From the NCBI GenBank assembly GCA_964482205.1, contig CAYZWI010000012.1, positions 1-64,000 on the forward strand: a stretch of DNA of 64,000 nucleotides, read 5' to 3'. Position numbers and translations under genes: made by a program. Shown one piece after another: positions 16,267 to 24,034 of the stretch. This stretch comes from JAZDGX01 sp964482205 (GTDB lineage: Bacteria > Eisenbacteria > RBG-16-71-46 > CAIMUX01 > WJJG01). Below the pieces are notes generated by a model, which had not been told where the DNA came from, did not search any database, and saw only the letters and a program-made list of their open reading frames with translations. Within the stretch, counting starts at the first letter, position 1. Every line of letters begins with the position of its first letter.

Positions 16267-17073
16267 TTGAGCAGAATCATCGCGATCTCCAATCAAAAAG
16301 GCGGTGTCGGAAAGACGACGACCGCAATCAATCTCGCTGCCTCGTTGGCCAAGCTCGGGCAGCGCACTCTCCTTGTGGACCTCGATCCTCAAGCGAATTC
16401 GACGTCCGGTGTCGGCATTGCGGTAGATGACGCGTCTCCGACGCTCTATGAAGTGATGCTGGGAACCGCGGATCTCGTCACCTCGATTCGGCAGTCTCTC
16501 CTCGAAGGTCTCGATGTCCTGCCTTCGGCCCCCAGGCTCTTTGGAGCGGAAGTGGAACTGGTGCCTGTACCAGGCAGGGAAACGCTCCTTGGCAATAGGC
16601 TGGTCCCCATACTGGGGCACTACCAGTTCATTATCATCGACAGCCCGCCGTCGCTCGGGCTCCTGACTGTGAACGGTCTGACTGCTGCAAAGTCAATTCT
16701 GATACCGATGCAGTGCGAATACTATGCGCTAGAGGGACTTAGCCAGCTGCTGCAGACCGTTCGGATGGTCCAGGAGAGCTTGAATCCGGCTCTCCAGGTG
16801 GAAGGAATTCTGCTGACGATGTACGACGGACGCCTCATGCTTTCCCAGCAAGTCGCGGAGGAAGCGAGGAAGTACTTTGGGGACAAGGTGTTTCAAACGG
16901 TAATCCCTCGCAATGTTCGCCTGGGCGAGGCGCCGAGCTTCGGAAAACCTGCCGTGCTGTACGACCCGAACTGCACTGGCTCGATCAGCTACATGAATCT
17001 AGCAAAGGAAGTGCTAAGTCATGACACGGAAAGTACTTGGAAGAGGACTGCGGGCGCTTATTCCGGAGCCTGA
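16267..17073 (+). CDS. parA: Chromosome partitioning ATPase ParA (Soj)
   Basis: A deviant Walker-type ATPase that moves ParB-parS complexes over the nucleoid. The 268-residue product begins SRIIAISNQKGGVGKTT, with KGGVGKTT at 11-18, followed by LVDLDPQANSTSGVG and the second Walker-B-like strand IIDSPPSLGLLT. The short N terminus without a helix-turn-helix identifies the chromosomal Soj type. The start is TTG at 16267, fixed by alignment to the conserved N terminus. No strong Shine-Dalgarno precedes it. The 3' end overlaps parB by 53 bases. Confidence 0.95.
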   Translation: MSRIIAISNQKGGVGKTTTAINLAASLAKLGQRTLLVDLDPQANSTSGVGIAVDDASPTLYEVMLGTADLVTSIRQSLLEGLDVLPSAPRLFGAEVELVPVPGRETLLGNRLVPILGHYQFIIIDSPPSLGLLTVNGLTAAKSILIPMQCEYYALEGLSQLLQTVRMVQESLNPALQVEGILLTMYDGRLMLSQQVAEEARKYFGDKVFQTVIPRNVRLGEAPSFGKPAVLYDPNCTGSISYMNLAKEVLSHDTESTWKRTAGAYSGA

Positions 17074-17965
17074 CGGCTCGACCTTCGCATCGTCTCCCCA
17101 CCTTGCCGTGGACGCGGTCATCGGGACAGATGGTCCGGAGGGTATCCCGGGAATCGATCCTTCGGACGGTTTGAAGTCGGTGCTTTCCATTCCGATCGAT
17201 CGCATTGTTCCGAACGCTAGGCAACCGAGGAATACCTGGGACGACGAATCGCTTGATGAACTGGCCAAGAGCATTTCTCAGAAGGGACTTCTCGAACCCA
17301 TTCTCGTCAGGCCGAGAGGAGAGCAATTCGAGATCATTGCGGGCGAGCGACGCTGGCGTGCCTGCAAAGCCGCAGGACTCTCAGAAATCCCTGCCATTCT
17401 GCGACCCATGGGCGATGCCGAGAGCCTCGAGGCTGCGCTTATCGAGAATATTCAAAGAGAGGATCTGAATCCTGTCGAGGAAGCGCGCGCCTATCAAATG
17501 CTGACGACCGAGTACGGGTTGACCCATGAAGAGATTGCTCAGCGGGTCGCGAAAAACCGATCGACCGTAACCAACCTCCTTCGGCTGCTCAGGCTTTCCA
17601 ATCCTGTTCTCGAACATGTTTCACGTGGCACATTGACTGTAGGGCACGCCAGAGCGCTTCTCTCGTTAGCCGAGGACCAAAGGGACGCTGCAGCGGAAAA
17701 GATTGCAGTTGAGGGTTGGTCCGTGCGTGAAGCAGAAATCTGGATTGCGAGCCTGACGGCGACAGGCAAGACGACAAGAGGGAGATCTGCAAGGCGCATA
17801 CAGAAGCCGGATCACATACGAAGAATCGAAGAGGATCTTTGCCGCCATTTCGGAACACAGGCAAGAATCCGCCAGGGGCGGCAAGGCGGAAGAATCGAAT
17901 TGCGCTTCCATGACGACGAAGAGTTGAGTCGATTGCTTGAACAATTTGGCGTCATCGTTTCTTGA
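17021..17965 (+). CDS. parB: Chromosome partitioning protein ParB (Spo0J)
   Basis: The CTP-dependent clamp that loads at parS and spreads. Domains in order are an N-terminal ParA-activating peptide (VLGRGLRALIPE, 5-16), a ParB/sulfiredoxin CTPase domain (from IPIDRIVPNARQPR) with the CTP-binding motif GERRWRA (108-114) and ENIQREDLNPVEEA, a helix-turn-helix (THEEIAQRVAKNRSTVTNLL, about 167-186) that recognises parS, and a C-terminal dimerisation segment. Length (314) is normal. The gene overlaps parA by 53 bases and contains a near-consensus parS within the codons for HVSRGT. Confidence 0.96.
   Translation: MTRKVLGRGLRALIPEPDGSTFASSPHLAVDAVIGTDGPEGIPGIDPSDGLKSVLSIPIDRIVPNARQPRNTWDDESLDELAKSISQKGLLEPILVRPRGEQFEIIAGERRWRACKAAGLSEIPAILRPMGDAESLEAALIENIQREDLNPVEEARAYQMLTTEYGLTHEEIAQRVAKNRSTVTNLLRLLRLSNPVLEHVSRGTLTVGHARALLSLAEDQRDAAAEKIAVEGWSVREAEIWIASLTATGKTTRGRSARRIQKPDHIRRIEEDLCRHFGTQARIRQGRQGGRIELRFHDDEELSRLLEQFGVIVS
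17617..17632. promoter_or_regulatory. Near-consensus parS inside parB
   Basis: TGTTTCACGTGGCACA matches the parS consensus at 14 of 16 positions, with the left half-site intact. It lies within the parB coding sequence, as one of the Bacillus subtilis parS sites does within spo0J. Confidence 0.7.
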
Positions 17966-18417
17966 GCAGCGCTTTCGAGACCGACAACAGAAGAAGATTC
18001 GAGCGCTTCAGCGGCGAGAAAGGACGTGGAAGGACGAAACAATTTCGGTCAAACGGAACATCAGGAATTGACGCGGATGATTGGGGCTTGGCCCTGAGAA
18101 GGCCAAAGAAAACGTAAGGCAACAAAAACGGCCAACGAAGAGGGCTAACGAACACGGCAAGAAAAGCGGCAAGGGAAACAGCCGCCGAGAAGGGCAGCCA
18201 AGAGGGAGTTGACGGCCCATGGAGGCGGCCAGCACGGTGGACGACAAGAGTGAGCCAGCCAGGAATGGAATGAGCAGGAGCACGGACACAAGCATTGCGA
18301 GTAGATGAACGGGAAGAGATGAAGAAGGTCGTGCGCGAGAAAACGAACACAAGAGGTTGAGATGGGTTGTCGTCCAGGCGTTCTGCGACTGAGTGCCATG
18401 GTCTGAAGGAGGGAACG
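17966..18417 (+). other. Purine-rich stretch between parB and bactofilin, no gene recognised
   Basis: This 452-base stretch is strikingly rich in A and G on the plus strand from about 17990 to 18350, with repeated words such as AAGGCCAAAGAAAACG and GGCAAGAAAAGCGGCAAGG. All plus-strand frames are interrupted by stops. The minus strand offers a 114-codon leucine-rich frame (18008-18352), but its hydrophobicity follows from the pyrimidine-rich strand and no family is recognised. It could be a decayed gene, a structured RNA or a strand-biased spacer. Confidence 0.4.
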
Positions 18418-19059
18418 ATGTTCAACAGAAAATCTTCGCCGGAACCCGTGATGCCTGCCATCCCTCGCGGGGATAGGACGGAGCGCAAGGAGCAATCCTT
18501 CCTCCAGAGCGGCGTGAAGCTGGATGGAGATCTGACTGCCGAAGGAGACTTGAGAATCGAAGGGCGAGTGACCGGAACCGTCCGCGTCAAGGGGCTCCTC
18601 ACAATTGGCCCGAAGGCAGAAGTCGAAGGCGTCGTCACTGGCGGTGAAGTGGTCGTCCACGGGAAACTGCGTGGGACTGTCCAAGCTGACCACCGGATCC
18701 ACCTCGCTCGTGAAGCGAATGTGACCGGGGATCTGTATTGCAGCGCGCTGGTCATCGAAGATGGCGTGCATTTCCAGGGCAGCTCGAACATGGGCGAGAA
18801 GGCGGTAAGAAAAGAGGAGAGACTGGGCGCCGTGTCGTCCTTCGGCTCAGCGACGCTGGGCACAGCGTCGTCGACACCCGCGGCCTCCAGTTCGCGTGCG
18901 GGAGAGCCCCAGACGGCAGGCGGGTCCAGCCCGACTTCGGTGGGGCACGCGCCAAAGGTTGCTGCCCAATCGGGCATTCCTTCGATGCCGCAGACGAGCG
19001 GGCCGAGGTCCGGGGCTGGCCCGGACAGGGTCGATTCAGGCTCGAGCCGGATCTCATGA
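18418..19059 (+). CDS. Bactofilin family cytoskeletal protein
   Basis: Bactofilins polymerise into nucleotide-free filaments that scaffold envelope or chromosome-positioning machinery. The start ATG at 18418 has AAGGAGGGAACG directly upstream. The conserved beta-helical DUF583 core spans about 30-125, with repeating strands VKLDGDLTAEGDLRIEGRV, TVRVKGLLTIGPKAEVEG and GEVVVHGKLRGTVQA. The C-terminal 90 residues are polar, low-complexity and rich in serine, alanine and glycine. Position just after parAB recalls Myxococcus, where bactofilins organise ParABS, but a functional link here is inferred from neighbourhood only. Confidence 0.9.
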   Translation: MFNRKSSPEPVMPAIPRGDRTERKEQSFLQSGVKLDGDLTAEGDLRIEGRVTGTVRVKGLLTIGPKAEVEGVVTGGEVVVHGKLRGTVQADHRIHLAREANVTGDLYCSALVIEDGVHFQGSSNMGEKAVRKEERLGAVSSFGSATLGTASSTPAASSSRAGEPQTAGGSSPTSVGHAPKVAAQSGIPSMPQTSGPRSGAGPDRVDSGSSRIS

Positions 19060-19135
19060 CCATAGAGCCGGTCGGACGCTTGCTGGTTGGCCGCATCCAT
19101 GCTTGATCGCCGTCCTGGCGCGTAAACCGGGCCGG

Positions 19136-19154
19136 CTGGCAGTCTGAATGCCAG
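19136..19154. other. Small inverted repeat downstream of bactofilin
   Basis: CTGGCA, a 7-base loop, then TGCCAG. It lies about 80 bases after the bactofilin stop and could help transcript ending, but no T-tract follows. Confidence 0.3.
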
Positions 19155-19194
19155 TCCAGCAAGCTCGTCTCGGTGACTGACTCGTCCGGCAGGT

Positions 19195-19293
19195 AGGCCA
19201 TCCCGGTCTGCAGGCTTGTTTCGCACGTAGGCCGTCCCGGTCGGCAGGCTTGTTTCGCACGACAGGCCATCCCGGTCGGCAGGCTCTTTCCGG
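19195..19293 (+). repeat. Three tandem copies of a 34-35-base repeat
   Basis: The repeat AGGCC(A/G)TCCCGGTC(G/T)GCAGGCTTGTTTCGCACG occurs at 19195-19228, 19229-19263 and, with its end diverged, 19264-19293. It is intergenic. Copies differ at a few positions only. No spacers are present, so it is not a CRISPR array. Confidence 0.75.
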
Positions 19294-20172
19294 CGGGCTC
19301 ACCCTGGTCGCAAGCTTCGCGGGCGGCAAGCTCATCGCGTGCATGGACAGGTCGCTCGCCTTGGCGCGTGATCTCTCGCCCTAGTCTGCGGCCATCGCAT
19401 ACCTGCCTTCCTTGCGCTCGCCTTCCTCCTTCTCAAGCGCCAGGCGTCATAAACGTTGCGCGGTCGTGCCCACCCCTTGATGATGCAACCAAGGTGCATG
19501 TGGTTCACTCTCCGGGCTCGTGTGGAAAAGCGAGTGGAGAACGAAAGTCATTGCTTTGCAATCAGTTGATAGACATCCCCAGGGGTTTTGCTGGTCTTCT
19601 CCACATCCTGACACGCGCGCCCGACCGGGGGGCGCCTCCCAACCTTCGGCTCCAAAGCCTTACTGGCTTCTGTACTGTATTATGTTTTGTGACAATGATT
19701 TACATTATTTAATCCCCGATCCCTTGAGAGCTGTGGATCCCGCTCGGCTGGTGACGACAAGAAGAGCCGTGGACATCGGGTGACATGGCCGTTCGATCGG
19801 GCGGTCCTTTTCCGGCCATTGCCTTGATTCCTGTTCCCCCATGGACAGGAATGAGCACGCAGGTTCAGCCTCATGTAACAGGCCTGGGCCAGCGGGGGCG
19901 AGGCGGGGGGCGCCGCCTGTCGGCCCCGCATTGGAGCATGGAAGCTTCAACTCCCGTTTCCGGCTCGATTTCAGAATGGCGCTCCGGACTCGGGGAGGGA
20001 GCCGATTGCGCTGTTTCCCGTCCCAAACACCGGTGCCTAGGTTCTTTCCGGCATAGCAGTTGACACTCGGAACCAAGGCAACATAGACTCTCCGGGCTGA
20101 TGTCAAGAAGGCGATCATGGCTCGGCCTTTTCCGGTCCGGTCGCCATTTTCCTACCATAGCGAGGTCCAGCT
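19294..20172. other. Intergenic region with DnaA-box-like words around an AT-rich patch
   Basis: No convincing gene lies in this 879-base stretch. Three DnaA-box-like words flank an AT-rich patch (19670-19715): TGTGGAAAA (19521-19529), TTCTCCACA (19597-19605) and TGTGGATCC (19732-19740). The region may be an accessory origin element, a DnaA-titration site or coincidence. A candidate promoter near the right end is listed separately. Confidence 0.35.
20060..20089 (+). promoter_or_regulatory. Candidate sigma-70-type promoter for the 20.2-30.4 kb gene run
   Basis: A perfect -35 TTGACA (20060-20065), an 18-base spacer and TAGACT (20084-20089). It lies 84 bases upstream of the first start codon in a compact run of plus-strand genes. 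Confidence 0.45.
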
Positions 20173-21837
20173 ATGCGGATCCAGTCCATGGGGTTTGCGC
20201 TTCTGGTGTTCGGGTTCGGCTACCTTCTTCTTGCCGGAGGCTGTTCGGAAGAGAGTCCGACGGCGGAAGGGGACAAGGTCCCTCCCGTCGTCTCCTTCGT
20301 CCATCCATTGGAAGAGGACATCTACGGAGCCCGCATCATAGACAGCGTGGAGGTGTCCCTGCGAGTGACGGACAACACCGCCATCGAGCAGGTGCAGATC
20401 TGGGCGCTCTTCAACGACACCACGAGCACGGCCCTGAAGGTCGGCCCCGCGTTGACGCAGCCGAATCAGGACGGGTTCTACACCTTCCACTGGGACATCG
20501 CAGGCATCGACAACGGGACGACCGGGGTGCTCTACGCGATCGCGACCGATCGCGCCGGCAACAGCGGAAGCACCCCCAAGGTGCGTGTTCTCATCGTCAA
20601 TCAGAGCCAGGCCGGCCCGCCTCGATGCGCCTTCCAGATCACGCCGAGCGAAGGCCTCGTGACGGATACCTACACCTTCGATCCGACATTGACGAGGGAC
20701 CTGGAAGAGGACATCGACATCGTCGTGCGCTGGGACTTTCAGAATGATGGACGCTGGGACATCGACACGAGCCGGGTCACATCGACAGCGGCGCACATTG
20801 TCGAGTGGACCTACACTTCGCCCGACACCTACACGGTCGTGATGGAGGCGTTCAACTCCTACTACAGCATCCCGTACAACCGGCCCTGCCGAACGACGCG
20901 CACCGTGGTGGTCAAGCCTGCGGAAGGCGCGCCCCGGCCGCCCGCGTATCACGAATTCGTCCAGGTTCCGAGCGGGCACTATCCCATCGGAGCCCTGGCG
21001 TGCGACGATTGCGGTCCTCTGAACGCGGACGAAGAGCTGCCCAGCGTCGCGATCGTGAATATCTCCAGCCCCTATTTCATCGACAAGTACGAAGTGCGCT
21101 GTTCCTGGTATGTCGAGTTCCTCAACCAGGCGAAGGCGCTGGGCCAGGTGTCGTTCGACCTGAATTCTCTCGAAGTGCGGTCGGCGGATGGAAGGGTCTA
21201 CATGGTCCTCAATTCGAGCCTCACGCGCATCAAGTACTCGGTGGCGGATGAGGACTTCTATGTGGATCAGAGCTACGCGAATCATCCGGTGACCGGAGTG
21301 ACATGGTACGGCGCCACCGCCTATGCGAATTTCTTCGGCCTGCGCCTTCCCACGGAAGTGGAGTGGGAGGTGGCGGCGCGCTCGCAAACGGTTCACGAAG
21401 GGTACATGTATCCCTGGTCGCCGTTGAGTCGGGTGATTGACGGCTACTACGCGAACTTCCGCGAATCGGGCGATCCGTTCGAAGAACCCGGCGCGATCTC
21501 GACCACGCCGGTCGGGTACTACGATGGCTCCACCTACGGAAGCTTCGCGACCATCGACGCGCGCAGTCTCGCGGGCACCTACGACCAGGCGGGCAATGTC
21601 GCCGAGTGGATCAAGGACTGGTACGCGGAAGCGACCCTGCGCGATCTGTACCAGGCGTATGTGGCCGACAGCATTCCGCAGGCCGAGCGGCCGCCTGCAT
21701 TCGGGTACGCCCGGGTGTTGCGGGGAGCAAGCTACACCAACTGGCCGGGGGATCTCAGGGTCACCAACCGCATGGCGGCAGAGCCGTACCGGAAGGCTCC
21801 CTGGATCGGATTCCGCACGGCGTACATCAACTTCTAG
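20173..21837 (+). CDS. Lipoprotein with PKD-like and FGE-sulfatase (SUMF1-like) domains
   Basis: The N terminus is a lipoprotein signal (hydrophobic 8-20, lipobox LAGGC with Cys24). An Ig-like region (about 38-150) and a PKD-like region (about 155-250) with WDFQNDGRWDID follow. A C-terminal formylglycine-generating-enzyme-like domain spans about 265-554, with PSGHYPIGAL, NHPVTGVTWYGATAYANFFG, RLPTEVEWEVAARS and GNVAEWIKDWY. The segment aligned with the FGE active site reads RVLRGASYTNWPGDL and lacks the paired cysteines of catalytic FGE, so a binding or structural role, as in many bacterial FGE-fold proteins, is more likely. ATG at 20173 has GAGG upstream. It is first in the gene run and 6 bases before the next start. 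Confidence 0.85.
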   Translation: MRIQSMGFALLVFGFGYLLLAGGCSEESPTAEGDKVPPVVSFVHPLEEDIYGARIIDSVEVSLRVTDNTAIEQVQIWALFNDTTSTALKVGPALTQPNQDGFYTFHWDIAGIDNGTTGVLYAIATDRAGNSGSTPKVRVLIVNQSQAGPPRCAFQITPSEGLVTDTYTFDPTLTRDLEEDIDIVVRWDFQNDGRWDIDTSRVTSTAAHIVEWTYTSPDTYTVVMEAFNSYYSIPYNRPCRTTRTVVVKPAEGAPRPPAYHEFVQVPSGHYPIGALACDDCGPLNADEELPSVAIVNISSPYFIDKYEVRCSWYVEFLNQAKALGQVSFDLNSLEVRSADGRVYMVLNSSLTRIKYSVADEDFYVDQSYANHPVTGVTWYGATAYANFFGLRLPTEVEWEVAARSQTVHEGYMYPWSPLSRVIDGYYANFRESGDPFEEPGAISTTPVGYYDGSTYGSFATIDARSLAGTYDQAGNVAEWIKDWYAEATLRDLYQAYVADSIPQAERPPAFGYARVLRGASYTNWPGDLRVTNRMAAEPYRKAPWIGFRTAYINF

Positions 21838-21843
21838 CGGGTC

Positions 21844-24024
21844 GTGGTTCAGATCCCGATCACGCGCGGCCGATCGCGAATCGCCGGGACGAGCCGAGCG
21901 GCGGGCCGCGTCTGGATTTCGTTCGCCCTGCTGCTCGCTCTGCTGTGCGCGGCCGTCCTGCTCGTGTACCTGCCCGTCCTCCCGCGCGAGGCGTTGCTCG
22001 ATGACGACGCCGTCGCTCTCGCCAACAATGGGGCGGTCATGCGCGGGGAGCCGAACTGGACGGTCGCTCCCTATTACGGCGACCTCTATCGCCCGCTGTG
22101 GCGCCCGCTCGCCACGCTGACCCTGCGCTGGAATGGGATTGCCGCTTCCAGGGGAGGCTCACCTTCCGACCCGCTCGTGCATGATCGCGCGCATGATGCG
22201 ATGGTTGCGACGAACCTCGCGCTCTTCCTCGTGGCCGGACTCCTCGCGGTCTTCGTCTTCCGCTCCGCAGGTTTGGGATGGGTGAGCGCATCGCTGGCGG
22301 GAGGTGCGCTGCTCCTGCATCCCGCGCAGAGCGAGACGATCTGGCGGGTGGCGGGCAGGTCGGAATTGCTCGCCGGCGTCTTCGTCCTCGGCGCGTTGCT
22401 CTTGTACATCCTGGCGCTCTCCGGTCCTGCGCCCGTGACCAAACGCCCGCCCGCGCGCGCGAGCTCCAGCGCAGCGGGATCGGAGGGCGGGCAGGGACGC
22501 TCGCAACACCGATCGGTCGCTGCCCGGGCCTCGGGCCGTACGCCGCATGCGGCGGGAGTTGGAGTTGCGCTGCTGTTCCTGGCCGGACTGCTTTCTCACG
22601 AGATCGCGATCGTCCTTCCTTTCTTGATCGCCGGATACCGATGGACGGTGGGCAGAGAGAGCGAGCGTGAGCCGGGTCCGCGCGATGGCACCGGCAGGCC
22701 GGGCGACGAATGGCGCGCAGGCGGCGACAGGCTTGGCGGCGGATGGATTTGGATCGCGCTCCTCGCCGCGATCGCGCTTCTGTGGGCGGGGGCCCGGCAA
22801 GGCATCATCCGCGGCTGGCCGCACGACTTTCACCTGAATCCCGCCTTCGACTTCACGCGCGCTCTGGAGACCGGAGAGCGTATCCGCCTGGCCTTCTACC
22901 TGCCCTGGCTGTACGCCGGGATGCTGTTCACGCCATGGCGATTGCTTCCCGATTACACGCACCTCATCTCGCGAGGAGTCGCTGCCCCGCCGGTCGTGCT
23001 CGGCGATCCCTCCACGTTCGGCGTCGCCTCGCCTTCTCTCATGCAGGCGCTTCTGGGCCTGCTCGTGCTGGCAGGCACGCTCGCACTCTTCTTCCTGCTT
23101 CGCCGGAGGCGGCCGCGCGCCGCGTGGGGCCTCTGGGTTTTCGGAGTCGCTCTTGTATCTGTTCTGCCGCTCCTGCAACCCAACGGGGCGGTGGCCATCT
23201 CGCGGCGTCTGTTCTTTCCTCTTGCAGGATTGAGCCTCTTCCTGGCTGACCTGCTGGTCTCGGCGCACGAACGAGTGAGAAGGGGAAAGCGCAGCGAGGC
23301 GGTCAAGAGAATGGCGGGCGCCGGCCTCGTCGTCGTACCGCTCGCCCTCCTCGTGCTGCTCGGTTGGAGCGCCCGCTCGTACACGGCGCGATGGGCTGAC
23401 GGCAGTCTCTTCTTTGCCCGCTTGAGCGAGGCGGAACCGGATTCCCCGCTTCCCGCTTTCATGCTTGCGGGGGCGTCCATGGCGGGGGGCGATTTTGAAC
23501 GGGCCGCCGGGTACTACGAGGAGTCGATCGGCCTCTTTCCGCGGAATCCCGGGGCCCTTCTCAATTTGGGAATGATCCGCGCGCAGCAGACGCAACACAG
23601 CCTGGCCGGGCGGATTCTCCACGACGCCGCCGTCGTCGCGCGATACTCGTATCCCAAGAGCCGCGTGCTCGCCAATGCGTATCTCGGCAGCGCGACGCTG
23701 CTCGGACTGCAGGAACGCGACGACGAGGCGCTCGCAGAGCTGCACAAGGCGCTCGATGTCGATTCCACGAATGTGCACGCGTTGGCGCGCGCGGGCATTC
23801 TGGAAGTCATGAAGTACGAGACGGCCCGGGAGGGCCTGCGCAAGATGGAACGGGCCATCGAACTCGACGCGGGCAGGAACACGCTGGGCCCGCGGGTGCT
23901 CGATCAGGTCATCGCTACGCGCGAGAAGGCCCTGGAGAACATCGTAGCGTTCGAATCGGGAGACCTTCCGTACGAAGGCGAGGAGGCGGAGCAGGACTCG
24001 GCCTACGGGCCGGGAATGGAGTGA
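21844..24024 (+). CDS. Multi-spanning membrane protein with C-terminal TPR repeats (TMTC/GT-C-like)
   Basis: This 726-residue protein starts with GTG six bases after the previous stop. It has a first transmembrane segment at about 24-46, then a luminal-type loop with LLDDDAVALANN (an acidic cluster where GT-C enzymes carry their catalytic acids) and YRPLWRPLATLTLRWN. About eight further membrane segments run to about 520. Tetratricopeptide repeats occupy about 540-690, including AGGDFERAAGYYEESIGLFP and RDDEALAELHKALDVDSTN. The architecture matches TPR-containing O-mannosyltransferase-like proteins. Two membrane-to-membrane loops (about 200-238 and 270-300) are low-complexity and arginine/glycine-rich. 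Sugar-transfer activity is inference from architecture. Confidence 0.75.
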   Translation: MVQIPITRGRSRIAGTSRAAGRVWISFALLLALLCAAVLLVYLPVLPREALLDDDAVALANNGAVMRGEPNWTVAPYYGDLYRPLWRPLATLTLRWNGIAASRGGSPSDPLVHDRAHDAMVATNLALFLVAGLLAVFVFRSAGLGWVSASLAGGALLLHPAQSETIWRVAGRSELLAGVFVLGALLLYILALSGPAPVTKRPPARASSSAAGSEGGQGRSQHRSVAARASGRTPHAAGVGVALLFLAGLLSHEIAIVLPFLIAGYRWTVGRESEREPGPRDGTGRPGDEWRAGGDRLGGGWIWIALLAAIALLWAGARQGIIRGWPHDFHLNPAFDFTRALETGERIRLAFYLPWLYAGMLFTPWRLLPDYTHLISRGVAAPPVVLGDPSTFGVASPSLMQALLGLLVLAGTLALFFLLRRRRPRAAWGLWVFGVALVSVLPLLQPNGAVAISRRLFFPLAGLSLFLADLLVSAHERVRRGKRSEAVKRMAGAGLVVVPLALLVLLGWSARSYTARWADGSLFFARLSEAEPDSPLPAFMLAGASMAGGDFERAAGYYEESIGLFPRNPGALLNLGMIRAQQTQHSLAGRILHDAAVVARYSYPKSRVLANAYLGSATLLGLQERDDEALAELHKALDVDSTNVHALARAGILEVMKYETAREGLRKMERAIELDAGRNTLGPRVLDQVIATREKALENIVAFESGDLPYEGEEAEQDSAYGPGME

Positions 24025-24034
24025 GGCACGCAAG

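Noticed and set aside
18008..18352. 114-codon leucine-rich minus-strand frame
   Set aside because: Hydrophobicity is the expected product of a pyrimidine-rich strand and no family is recognised.
19195..19293. CRISPR-like array
   Set aside because: Repeats are directly adjacent with no spacers and only three copies are present.
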